A stretch of 64,000 nt of DNA, from positions 4,222,514-4,286,513 of the forward strand of contig FN649740.1 in assembly GCA_000310025.1 (NCBI GenBank), given 5' to 3'. A model generated the notes under the pieces. It did no database searches. It was not told the DNA's origin and saw only the letters and a list, made by a program, of their open reading frames with translations. Source of the stretch: Ectocarpus siliculosus. Lineage: Eukaryota > Sar > Phaeophyceae > Ectocarpales > Ectocarpaceae. The translations under genes and the position numbers were made by a program. Of the stretch, positions 11,920-22,330 are shown piece after piece (position 1 is the first letter of the stretch; the number at the start of each line of letters is the position of its first letter).

Positions 11920-12850
11920 CTACAAAAACACCACAAGAATACAAGCAACTGCCTCCTCAGTTGTCCGCACGGTCAACCCCTCCGCCTCCCATACCGCCTT
12001 AGGGTTGATTGAAATCGCACCTCATATAGACGAGAGAGATCTCGCGAGCTTTCCTGCATCTGGACGCACGCGCGTCCAAAGCGTCGCAATTTCTCCCTCT
12101 GCTGGGTGGAAACGTTTCGGCGGGACTGTGCCAGGCAGGGATGGCGGTGTCGGATATGATGCCATACACAAAAAAAACTGATGCCACGATAGCCGACAGA
12201 GAGGATCGAACTCTCGGCCTACACCTTACGAAGGTGCCGCTCTACCACTGAGCTATGCCGGCAAGTTGATGACTGTCAAAGGTGTTGGCATAATTTATTC
12301 AACAACTCATGACTTGTAGGGGGGGTGGGGGGTGTACTCATAGTGGTACATGTCGTAGACTAGTCGTTGGACCATTGACCTCGCATCCCTACAAAGTCGG
12401 GAAGGAGCACGACGGGTTCTCACCGGGCCAGGCTCTCACATCACCAAGCGCGAAACGCGGTGAGGTATTCGGCGAGTCGCATGGAGGGTGCGCTGCGTCC
12501 TGCTAAGGGTGTTCGGCATCTTGTGCTTCCTTCCTTGCATTCGAACGTATTTTCTGGTGCTTTCACTTCCAGAGTTGAAGGCACTGTGTAACTACCTCGA
12601 GGGTGATCAACGTGGTACTGCCATCCCCTTTGTGCGGAGTGTGAGGGTTCTCGCCCCCGCACAACACAATGACGTATCATATGGTTACCGCAAAAAAACA
12701 CACACAAAAAAAAAGCGGTATTATAGTATAACCTGGTTGTCGACCTCATGAAGTGATCGGCTTGTTGTTGTATATACAACGGTTGGCAAGCGACGAAAAC
12801 CTGACCCCGATGGCAAACACCGGGGCGAAAATTGTGAGGGGGGGGGAGCT
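11920..12850 (+). repeat. Dispersed repeat family, copy A (contains tRNA-Thr)
   Basis: Nearly identical to 18935-20010 from the block starting AAAACACCACAAGAATACAA through the tRNA gene, then similar past a poly-G stretch to the motif CAAGCGACGAAAACC and GATGGCAAACACCG near the right end. A minus-strand partial copy lies at 26395-26945. No transposase is visible and I could not see terminal repeats, so the class is unknown. The right end is followed by a TIR transposon. Confidence 0.85.
12192..12262 (-). tRNA. trnT-CGU: tRNA-Thr(CGT), copy 1
   Basis: A 71-nt cloverleaf on the minus strand: acceptor stem GCCGGCA pairs with TGTCGGC (one G-U), D arm GCTC/GAGC, anticodon stem GCACC/GGTGT with loop TTCGTAA giving anticodon CGT (Thr, codon ACG), five-base variable loop, T stem GAGAG/CTCTC with loop TTCGATC. 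There is no intron. An eight-T run lies about 14 bases past the 3' end, a good Pol III terminator. Box A (TAGCTCAGTGG) and box B (GTTCGATCC) are intact. Confidence 0.96.
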
Positions 12851-12897
12851 GTGGTAAATTTCTGGTAAATTTGGTCTAAAGGCCACAAAGTGATGTA

Positions 12898-13902
12898 CAG
12901 TAGGGGGACTTGTTTAGTGCCCGTATACGTGTCCAGATATTTCCCCGGCACTAAACCGGGCACCCGGCACTATTGCGAATAGTGCCAAAACGGCACTATT
13001 GAGGGCTGGCCAATCCCTCATTAGTGCCGGTGAGGTTGTGTTCCACTTATACGGTGTAGCGCCCACGCTTGCAGGGTCAACAGAGTACGAAATGGATCGA
13101 CACTACTGTTGAGTGAAGTTCCAGCGTCGGCGTGGGCAGACTTTCTTTCCTGCGACAGGTGTGGTTCGAACCTCCTGTGGAGCCCACAAGAGTTTGTTGT
13201 AAAATAAGATACAGCAGTAGTTTCGGGCTACAGCCTAACCAGGACTAGTCGACGGCGAAAGAAGACACGTCATATACTCGAGTAAACTGTGACGGCACAA
13301 ACTGCTTGTAATGCTCTCGTTCGTACAAAATATCACTGCTCGTTGCCTACTTCGATGATGTTGCAGAATGAAAATGAAGATAACTAAAAAAAAAAAAGCG
13401 CACCAAAGAAAACAGAAAAAACCCCTACAACTACAGCTAGCTGTAACCCCCGCCCTCACTACGTCGGGACAAATTCTCTCCTGTCTGCCTGGCGCACCCG
13501 CTTCGATGTTGCAAGAAAAAGCAAAAAAAACAATAAAAACGAGAAGCACGACAGGCAGCGCACCGCAACAAATCGAACAACCATCACTACCACAGCTAGC
13601 TGTACCCCCCGCCCTTACTCCGTAGCAGCAACAAACTCTCTCATGTCTACTTGGCGCAGCACGTGTACCCTATTTCTCTGTGTGGAGTCTGTCTTGTCTG
13701 CCTGGTGTGTGTGTGTGTATGTTCGCGCGCGCGGGGTAACCGGCACTATTGGGGGTGACAGCGGCGCCGAACGGGCCCTATACCGGGCAAGCTCTCAATA
13801 GTGCCGGCACTATTGAGAGCACCGCCTGTGTCCAGAGATTTTACCGGCGCTATATGAGGCACCTAGCACTAATCAACCGGCACTAAACAGGTCCCCCTAC
13901 TG
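12898..13902. mobile_element. Non-autonomous TIR transposon of about 1.0 kb (Tc1/mariner-pogo like)
   Basis: The ends are inverted repeats of about 26 bp with two mismatches (left CAGTAGGGGGACTTGTTTAG, right complement CAGTAGGGGGACCTGTTTAG), and each end is flanked by TA (12896-12897 and 13903-13904), as expected from a TA target-site duplication. Terminal CAG and a TA target fit the Tc1/mariner superfamily. Inside are subterminal GGCACTA motifs in both orientations and an imperfect direct duplication (13435-13520 and 13595-13665, each with CAGCTAGCTGTA). No transposase frame is visible, so it is non-autonomous. It sits between repeat copy A and the second tRNA-Thr. Confidence 0.85.
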
Positions 13903-13960
13903 TATGTCGAGACGGTGATAGCGGGCGTAATGTCAAAGAAAAAAAGATTACGCTGTGTTA

Positions 13961-14031
13961 GCCGACAGAGAGGATCGAACTCTCGGCCTACACCTTACGA
14001 AGGTGCCGCTCTACCACTGAGCTATGCCGGC
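13961..14031 (-). tRNA. trnT-CGU: tRNA-Thr(CGT), copy 2
   Basis: The 71-nt sequence is identical to copy 1, with the same anticodon CGT. A seven-T run follows within about 20 bases of the 3' end on the minus strand (AATCTTTTTTT). The flanks differ from copy 1 on the 3' side, but on the 5' side a related ATGACTTGT plus poly-G stretch and a AAATTGGTCTGAAGG motif recur, so this is a more diverged member of the same repeat family. Confidence 0.96.
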
Positions 14032-14039
14032 AACTTGAG

Positions 14040-15870
14040 TGCTCAACTCACGGCGACGGGATTCTCTTTGCAGCATTTAATGACTTGTCGGGGGGGCGGG
14101 GGCGGAGCGGGGGGGCGAGCGGTGAAATTGGTCTGAAGGCTACCAAGTGTTCTTGATGGCGAATCTGCACCGTGCCCAGGAAACCGAACGAGCTCGCAAA
14201 GCGTGGGAACTACAAATAAATGTTTGGGGTAATGAACATGACCAGGCGCCTTTTGAAGCGGGTGACCCGCAAACGCCCCGTCAGAACCAAGACCAGATGG
14301 TACATCAGCCATGGCTGCCTCGTTCAACTCCTATGTTCGAAGGAATTTACGTTAGCACAGTTCTCATTCAGTCGGCAGAGAAAAACGTTGCTTCCAAAGT
14401 GGGTTTTCCCGTTGTTTTTGCGCTTCAAAGCGCGTATTTGTTGAACCACGTGAACCCCGACCAAGCACAAGACTCGTACACAGCGATATACTTTCGTCTC
14501 GCCCATTTTTTCAATTTTTATCAGAGTTGAAAATCGAGCTGTTTTGAAGGTTTCTGGCGACGTAGCGAGCAAGAATTGATTGTGGTGTCATCTGGTCTCG
14601 GTTCGAAAGAGGGAAATTACCTGCGCGACGCATCGCACTTTTGAGTTTAGTTCAATAAATCTGTAGTACTCCCATTTACCAACGCTCAGAGTGCCAACAC
14701 CGTGACGCCAGGGTCGTGTGCCGCTGTCCAACGCATGGCGCGGTGATCGATTTGTCACTGCGATGGACGAAACGGATCTCGCCGCTCCCGCAAATTTGTC
14801 ACCGCCGCCCACTACAGGAAGAGCTGCCCCAACTGTAGCAAGAATCTATCAAACTTCATGTTGATAGAAAATTGACGAAGGTCCCTGTTGGATAGTCTCG
14901 GCTAGAGATCAATGATCAAATTCGTCATAACCATTCCTCGCCTTTCCGTGTTCTGTCGCTGCTACGTACATCAAACGCAATTGTTTCGCTCAGGCCGAGG
15001 CAACTCTCCTTAATAAGAAGATGGTCCTGTGCTCCTGCGTGTTGCCCCAATGTCCTCACACCTCTCACCTTTCGAAACACCCATTGCCAGGAATACCGGC
15101 GATGTGCCAAGGTGCAGGTTAGTTCCCGCGTCGATCATCTGTCTGTGTATTGGCCGTCACCGTGAAATCATGAGAGAACGGGAAAACATGTAACATGCCC
15201 GTTGGCCGCAGATGGCAAAAAACAAACTCGGGGCCATAGGTACCTCCACAGTCTAGTTGCACCGGCCGCCAAACGGAAGATGATGTGATTCTAAGAGCAT
15301 CATCGGTGCGCCTTGCGCGAGCGAATCGTCGGATGCGTGTCCTGCCGTGGTCTACTCTGTAAGTAGCTACCCGAGCCGCTCGCTCCTTTCCGAGATTGTA
15401 TGCAGTTTCTTGTTTTTTCTTCCACAACAAACCTTCATTCATTGTACATTGTAGATGTTCTTTTTTCAGGAACGAACGAAGGATCGGGGCCCCTCGCGCT
15501 CACGGGAAGTCCTCCAACACATCATGACAGTCTACCCTACTGCTGTACTTCCTTGCCCCGCTTGGGAAACGGGCTGCTTCGTGCAGAGAAGCGTCGGCGC
15601 TTCTTGCGCGCGGAAAAATAGCCCGACACATGGCTACTTGAATTTTGCATTCTCGCCTTCTTGCGAAATGTAATGCTGCTGATTCGTGGAAGGAAAGGAT
15701 ACTAATCGGTGCTTCCGCTGTGAGTGCGACAAGCATGGGACACGTCCATGTTTTCGAAATCGTCGCTCACAGTACTCTCCCAGATCACCAGAAATCAGTT
15801 GGTGGCCAAAACGAGAACAAGATCGATACTCCCCGTATTCTGTGAAATGATCAGATAGGTTGGAATGCAT
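14040..15870. other. Intergenic, no supported gene
   Basis: The left 100 bases retain repeat-family sequence (poly-G, AAATTGGTCTGAAGG). The rest shows short open frames only; none has protein-like composition together with splice signals. Confidence 0.45.
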
Positions 15871-15875
15871 AACTA

Positions 15876-16908
15876 CAGTAGTGGTCCCGATATAGTGGCA
15901 TGAAGTGGCAAGAGAAAATCATGTTACAATTCAGGGCAGAGCCACTATATCGGAGAATAAGTTTTGATGCTTACGCTACGGACAGGTGTTCCTTGGATCT
16001 TCACTCGTATGCGTTGTGAATGTATTTTAGGGTCCCTGTTTTGTTGTGCACCACGATCCGCGTGAAACGCAGGTGTCGGCCCATCATGTGTGCAATGACA
16101 CTTGATTGTTCTCGGGACAACGAGGCCTGCGGCGATCGCAACCTTCGCTTGTGTGCAGGCTGGGGAATGCAGAAACAAAGTAACATTTTTTTTTTTTGTC
16201 CGGCCATCCATCATGGGGTTCAACAGAAGCAAAACACACATGTTGACATCAATGTACGTGTAACATCAATGTACGCAAAACAAACCGGAGTAACCAAGTT
16301 GAAAACGTCAAACACTCCCCACTCCGGCGCATCAATCCCAACCGTCATGATGCCTGTAGGCCTCAACCGACCAATGCCACTACGCTATGGCTCTGATGTC
16401 CAACTGCCGTGCCGGTCTAGCGGCATGTGCTGCGAAGAATGCCATCTTTGCCTTACGGAGGAAATGCCCGGCCTCGCCAATGCCACACGACTCCGCGTAC
16501 TCTTCTAGAGGACCGAAAAGCCTAGACAGTTCCGCGAACGACGGCGGCGCCTTCATCCCTCCACCCCCCTCACTCTCAGAATCTTCGGTGTTGTCTAGCT
16601 CTACATAGCTCGTCGTCAGAAAAGGTGTCCTCTTGGACGTACGTGTGGCCAACCTTCTCAAAAAAAATCTTTTGCGCCTTCAGACAGAGCTTGCCGTGAG
16701 ATACAGGGGGGCTCCGACGTTTTGAAATGCCGTTATTGGGGAGATGAGATGCCCAAAATGCCATTATCGAGGGCCCCGTCCTCAATAGTGTTACAATCAG
16801 CTGGTTGCAATGCCACATTACGGGTTGAGATTGTGACAAGAGATTTTGATGCCACTATTGAGGGCATTTTTCACTATTCAGGGTGCCACTATATCGGGAC
16901 CACTACTG
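15876..16908. mobile_element. TIR transposon of about 1.0 kb with transposase remnant (Tc1/mariner-pogo like)
   Basis: The terminal inverted repeats are perfect over at least 25 bp, starting CAGTAGTGGTCCCGATATAG, and each is flanked by TA (15874-15875, 16909-16910). The first six bases, CAGTAG, and the TA target match the element at 12898-13902, while the rest differs, so these are two families with a common end signature. A minus-strand frame inside (16380-16661) looks like the C-terminus of a degraded transposase. The short length and the frame break mark it as non-autonomous. Confidence 0.88.
16380..16661 (-). pseudogene. Remnant C-terminal frame inside the TIR element (probable transposase)
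   Basis: The frame ends in a protein-like tail (AELSRLFGPLEEYAESCG..., then FLRKAKMAFFAAHAARPA) after an acidic linker, VELDNTEDSESEGGGG. A second frame just upstream (about 16590-16720, LKAQKIFFEKVGHTYVQEDT) appears to be the displaced N-terminal continuation, which implies a frameshift. The position inside terminal inverted repeats is the reason for calling it transposase; no catalytic residues are present in what remains. Confidence 0.5.
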
Positions 16909-17369
16909 TAGTCCCACCACGACTGCTGGAGCGCGATCCAGTAAGGCTGTATCTTCGGTGTCCGCGTCAACCACCACGTTCGACGAAAGTCGTAAGGTCG
17001 TCCCTTCAGTAGAGCCCAACCATTGTCCCTTTGGTTGTTTGGTTGTGCACTTCGTTTTGGCCGCAGTGCCAGGTGTCTCATGTGGTTCTCACTTTCTACA
17101 ACAGCTCCACACCTGTCTCGCTACTCCCTCCAGTTGTACGAGCGCTCTCGTCTCGTCTTTCTCCTCTTTTCTCTCTGCACCTTTTGTCTTTCCCTCGGTC
17201 GCGCGTGTGAATATATATGCGCTGCGGCGTCCACGGCACACGGCACACACGGCACACGGCATCCGGCACCCATCAGTAGTTCCGCCGCGTTGTAGCCGCT
17301 TAGTTCCGCCGCACGTCGTTTAATTCCGCCGCGTTTGTTCATCACATAATCTACGTGTAGCCTACCGTC

Positions 17370-18305
17370 CATCGTGCCTGTGATGGCGCCCATCGGTGAT
17401 TTCGCACCCATCGGTGTTATGGCACCGGGGTGCGCAAAAATATCAAGAACGACACGGTTTAATTGTATTTCCGCACCGGTATCGGTGTTATCGCACCCGG
17501 TGCGATATCAACGTTATAAAACCTGCTGAGGACGAAATTTTGCGTGCTTCCGCAAGGTACCGGTTCCCTCCGGGACACGTGTCGAACGGTATGTAACGCG
17601 GTTGGCAGGTACCAATTGGGCAGCATTTCATGTATGTATATCGTACCGTCGTGGTTTGCGCAGTAGAAACGCTCATGTAGTTTTTTCTACGGTAATTCGT
17701 ACATCGAACGCACTCACTCACTCAACCAAGCACACAGCAGTACACATCCAACACCTCCAACCAACCGAACAAGAAGGAGTTCGTAAACGGTACTACAATT
17801 GTACCGGTACCATGCCCCTTGAGTCAGACAAAGACAGAGGGAAGCACCAGCCAACAAAAGAGGGGCTTTCGACCAACAAAGAGGCTGGGAGAAAAACGAT
17901 ACCCCGCCGCATACATACATACCTTCCCCAGCAGGGAACCACAGCGAGCGTCTGTTCCCTTTGGCACACGCCACCCCAAACTCGGATGCGATCTCATCAC
18001 TATCACCACTCCTGGTTGCATGGTACCGTCTACGCAAGCTCCTACTGCAAGAGTTACAGTACGCAAGACGAAGACATCTACGCCTTTTCGTGTCTTGAGT
18101 ATCGCACCTATCGGTGTCATCGCACCGGGGTGCGCCTACTCAGCTCCGCATCATGGCCATTGTGATTTCTTCCATATAACAACCCATCGGTGTCATCGCA
18201 CCGGGGGTGCGTTAGAAATCTAGAACGAAACCATTTAATTGCATTTCCGCACCGGTATCGGTGTTATGGCACCCATCGGTGTTTTGGCACCGGGGTGCGA
18301 TAAAA
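17370..18305. repeat. Direct-repeat pair with ATCGGTG/GCACCGG motifs
   Basis: Two blocks of about 100-130 bp (17370-17515 and 18175-18305) share a T/C-rich core, TTTAATTG(T/C)ATTTCCGCACCG, and arrays of ATCGGTGTTATGGCACC or ATCGGTGTCATCGCACC units, in direct orientation about 780 bp apart. A further ATCGGTG-type unit lies near 18110. They could be subterminal repeats or degraded long terminal repeats of an unknown element; no coding sequence is evident between them. Confidence 0.65.
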
Positions 18306-18339
18306 AACAAGATAGGAATGATTTCAACAAACGAAAGGC

Positions 18340-18834
18340 GGGGGGGGCAGATTCATTCGTGGGGTGGGGGGGGGGGGGGGTACCCCTAATCCTGCCTGCC
18401 CTAATCCTTTTACCCTTTACCCCCCAACCCCACCAAACCCGGACCGAACACCCCCGGGTCTCCCCCGACCAAGCTCCCCCATCCCCCAACCCCAAACCCC
18501 CTGAGGGATTTTGCCAATCCCAAGAAAGGGGAACTTAACCGCCTCCCGCCAAAGGTGTTCCGCATCCTGTGCTTACCTCCCGCCTACCGAAGAAAACCGC
18601 CTAAAACTTAATTTACTTTCTGGGGCTTTCCCTTCCCAAAAAAGTTATAAACCCCCTGTAACTGCCCCCAGGAAACTTGACCATTTTAACACAACCTGGT
18701 GCGAACATCCCCCCTTGCGCGGAATGAGGGTTCTCCACCCCCCACAACATGATCTACTCCACCACCATTATGGTTACCCCCCAAAAAAAAAACCCAAGTA
18801 AAAAAAAAAAAACGGGAACCTGGTTGCCGAATTC
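18340..18834 (+). repeat. Dispersed repeat family, partial copy next to gap, poor sequence quality
   Basis: From about 18490 to the gap the sequence follows copy B (19500-19800) but with many G or T positions read as C and runs of C and A, e.g. CACCCCCCACAACATG in place of a cleaner GACCCCGCACAACATG. This pattern at a contig end looks like low-quality base calls rather than evolution. The same repeat appears again just across the gap. Confidence 0.7.
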
Positions 18835-18934
18835 NNNNNNNNNNNNNNNNNNNNNNNNNNNNNNNNNNNNNNNNNNNNNNNNNNNNNNNNNNNNNNNNNN
18901 NNNNNNNNNNNNNNNNNNNNNNNNNNNNNNNNNN
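18835..18934. other. Assembly gap of 100 N
   Basis: Exactly 100 N, the usual placeholder for unknown length. Both flanks are parts of the same repeat family, so the join is uncertain. Any open frame shown running through it is meaningless. Confidence 0.99.
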
Positions 18935-19202
18935 AAAAACACCACAAGAATACAAGCAACTGCCTCCTCAGTTGTCCGCACGGTCAACCCCTCCGCCTCC
19001 CATACCGCCTTAGGGTTGATTGAAATCGCACCTCATATAGACGAGAGAGATCTCGCGAGCTTTCCTGCATCTGGACGCACGCGCGTCCAAAGCGTTGCAA
19101 TTTTTCCCTTTGGTGGGTGGAAACGTTTCGGCGGGACTGTGCCAGGCAGGGATGGCGGTGTCGGATATGATGCCATACACAAAAAAAACTGATGCCACGA
19201 TA

Positions 19203-19273
19203 GCCGACAGAGAGGATCGAACTCTCGGCCTACACCTTACGAAGGTGCCGCTCTACCACTGAGCTATGCCGGC
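19203..19273 (-). tRNA. trnT-CGU: tRNA-Thr(CGT), copy 3
   Basis: The 71-nt sequence is identical to copies 1 and 2, with anticodon CGT. It has the same eight-T terminator spacing as copy 1, because the flanking repeat is also shared. Confidence 0.96.
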
Positions 19274-19805
19274 AAGTTGATGACTGTCAAAGGTGTTGGC
19301 ATAATTTATTCAACAACTCATGACTGGGGGGGGGGGGGGGGGGTGTACTCATAGTCGTGCATGCCGTAGTCGTTTGACCATTGACCTCGCATCCCTACAA
19401 AGCCGGGACGGAGCACGCCGGGTTCTCACCGGACCAGGCTCTCACATCACCAAGCGCGAAGCGCCGTGAGGTATTTGGCGAGTCGCATGAAGGGTGAGCT
19501 GAGCTGCATCCTGCTAAGGGTGTTCGGCATCTTGTGCTTACTTCCTGCGTACGGATGACAGCTGCGTATGACTTAATTTACTTTCTGGTGCTTTCACTTC
19601 CAGAGACAGTTATAAGCACCGTGTAACTGCCTCGAGGAAGCTTGACCATTTTAACACAACGTGGTGCGATCATCCCCCGTTGCGCGGAGTGAGGGTTCTC
19701 GACCCCGCACAACATGATCTACTCGACCACCATTATGGTTACCGCCAAAAAAAAAAACCGAGGTAAAAAAAAAAAAACGGTAACCTGGTTGCCGAGTTCA
19801 CGAAG

Positions 19806-19995
19806 TGAATTGGCTTCTTTTACAACGTCGTTGCCAAGCGACGAAACCCCAACCCCGATGGCAAACACCGAGTGGGGGGCTTGTTTTACAACGTCGTTGC
19901 CAAGCGACGAAAACCCAAACCCTGATGGCAAACACCGGGGGCGGCGGCTTGTTTTACAACGTCGTTGCCAAGCGACGAAAACCCAACCCCGAGGG
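19806..19995 (+). repeat. Three tandem units of about 60-67 bp inside repeat copy B
   Basis: Each unit contains TTTTACAACGTCGTTGCCAA then GCGACGAAA and GATGGCAAACACCG (the last cut short). Copy A and the minus-strand copy at 26395-26945 carry one unit each, so unit number varies between family members. Confidence 0.85.
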
Positions 19996-20568
19996 GGGGG
20001 GGGGGAGATTCATTCGTGGGGGGCGGACATTATCAGTACTCTAGGATTTGAGAGGAAATTACTCTAGGATATAGGAGGAAAGTATTGATGGTGCGCATAT
20101 TACGCTTTCGGCGCAAGAACGAGCTTGCACCATGGGTTCGGCTACTAGAGGCGATATCCGGTCTCACCGTACACGGTGGGAGTGAGTTCAACCAACGTTA
20201 GGGGTGCTCTACAGGCGGGCACTGTCTTTCCAATTGCCCGTTTCTGACGTGATCGAACCGCCCACTAATAATTCGCTTTCTGTGTTCGTTGTAGTAGTTG
20301 TTGTCATTGTTGGCGTTGTGGATGTTAAATTATATCGTCGCCCTCGTCGTCGGAATGATCGTATACATATTGCTCCCTGCACATCCAACCGGGTACCTCC
20401 ACAAAACCCAAAATACTCGAACTGCCACTTTTGCTTCACCGCAGGTTGAATATCTTCGGATCGGTGCATACACGTGGATCACGACGACATACACGTGGGT
20501 CACGACGACAAACTTGCGTGTCTAGGGCTTCGACTCCTCCGGGCGATGCCCGTCCTTCGCTCTGCTAG

Positions 20569-21388
20569 GACCCTTCCGTCGCTACTGCGGCGGCGGCATC
20601 AGCAGAAGCAACCGCTTTCGCAGAATCAGTCAGTTTGATGTCCGAGATGACCCTGCGCCAGTGGTCGACCTGGCAATTTTCAGACCCATCGAGTCGGCCG
20701 AGGAGAATGAAATGACGCGAGAGGGCACGCAATTTGTGTATGTCGGTGCTGGGTGAGGATGAATGAATTGGCGGCGATACGGTGAACCTCATTGCATGCC
20801 AGGCTTTGCTTGCGCGTCGCGGAGGACATTGTGGAGTCAGTCAGCCACCCTCTTTGGCTACAAGCAGGCATTTCCACCGATTGCTTGGAGGTGCTGCTGG
20901 AATGGTTAATTTCTGCTGCATTGGTTCCGTAGTTTTTGCTGTCGCCGTCGTTGTCTATTGCTGCTGTCCTCAATTTCTCTGTGTGCGAATTGCGGTCGTG
21001 CGTGCCGTGCTAGTTCCGTGTGTGCTTCACGGCAAGGAGCAATGAACGACACGCCAGCAGCGGACGGGAGACCGACTGACGACAAGAAGCAGTCACACGT
21101 GTACTAATCATGTCCACGTGTGGCGACCTACACCGTAGTTGTTTTGCCTAGGAAGAGGAGTGGATGGGACGTACTGGAGGGAGGCCAGATCAATCATGTC
21201 ATGTCATCACGAACACGTACACTGACTCTGCGCGATGAGTTGGATTCGCTAGGCTTTGATCGATCCAAGCCGATTTCCGTGTCTCTCATTTTTGCCTTGC
21301 TCTCCTGCAGGCTTGTACCGGTGGGAGTCCCAGCCAGGTGCGTGGGGCTGTTCATGGGACCGTGCATGGAAGACCTGACGTACAAGAG
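20569..21388 (+). CDS. Two candidate exons resembling the SLC4 anion-exchanger cytoplasmic domain
   Basis: Exon 20569-20752 (acceptor CTGCTAG, donor GCTGG^GTGAGG) encodes 60 residues ending TREGTQFVYVGA. Exon 21311-21388 (acceptor TCTCCTGCAG, donor AAGAG^GTGAGA) completes the split Gly codon and reads LVPVGVPARCVGLFMGP then CMEDLTYK. The core VGVPxRxVxLxxGP resembles the conserved strand in the cytoplasmic domain of band 3/SLC4 transporters, where VGVPVRFVFVLLGP-type sequence precedes a DY..LGR motif. Splice phases agree (2 to 2). I found no following transmembrane exons, so this may be the 5' part of a gene with long introns, a fragment, or a false resemblance. The family call is inference from one short motif. 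Confidence 0.35.
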
Positions 21389-21746
21389 GTGAGACGAGCT
21401 ACTGTATGTAGGGGACAGGAGGTGAAAAACATCGTGTCACGGCCACACCGATACCCGAATCACTTTCGACCGGCACGCTGCAAGTCACATCCATACGAAA
21501 AGAGACGTCAAGACATCGATTTTTCTGTTGCAATACGATACCCCTTTTTTCTTGAGCCTGGCGCTGAAGACACGCCTCGTTTCACCTAGGCCCTACCCCA
21601 CAACGCCACGATCCTGGAACGGACGATTTTTACCCGTCTCCGACAAACCTGTGGCAGCGCGGAGAATCTCTTGTTCGTGGCGGTCGCTCAAGACACGACT
21701 TCCGTTGGAAGCTCCCAAAAGCCGATAACTGCGGTACCCCCGAAAC

Positions 21747-22298
21747 GTGGCACGTGCCTATGCGTATTTTGCCCGACGCGGCCCGAACTCGCATTTACCG
21801 AGTGCCAGGGCCAACGTTTTGAGGACTACGGGCGTGCGTGACGATGAGCACGCCCTACTCCCACCCAACCCCTACTTTTCGCGCCACAAAACGCCTCAAT
21901 CTCGCAGCCAAATACCTGGCAACAACCTCGAACCAAAGCCCGAAAACAGGGGCAATCGACCTTCCGCTAATATTTGCATGCCCCCCCCTCCCTCCTATCA
22001 CAGCACGGAACGCCTCTTGTTCGACCCATCGCTGAGGACGAGCCACGCCCCGGTCTGCCACCGCGCCGCGCTAGAGTGACTGATACTGCCGCCGTCCTTC
22101 CTCTGGCCCGCGGGGGTCGCCGTGAATCCCTACGACCCCGACCCCGTCCGAAAGTGCCCCGCCAGCACCGGCGCCGGCGTTGCGCACGCACTGTTGCATA
22201 CTCACCGGTTGCTGTCACCGACACCGTTGCCGCGGTTAGCGCTAGGAGAGGAAGGACTCCGTGGTCCTCATTTTTATCCTTTTCCGGATGCCGCGACA

Positions 22299-22330
<32 letters not shown>

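Larger units (their letters stand above)
18935..20010 (+). repeat. Dispersed repeat family, copy B (contains tRNA-Thr)
   Basis: It starts at the gap edge in the middle of the unit, so its left end is missing. It is nearly identical to copy A for about 390 bases including the tRNA, then continues with a longer body (19320-19800) that matches the minus-strand copy at 26395-26945, and ends with three tandem units at 19806-19995. Confidence 0.85.

Noticed and set aside
18686-19192. Open frames crossing the N gap
   Set aside because: They run through 100 unknown bases and repeat DNA, so have no meaning.
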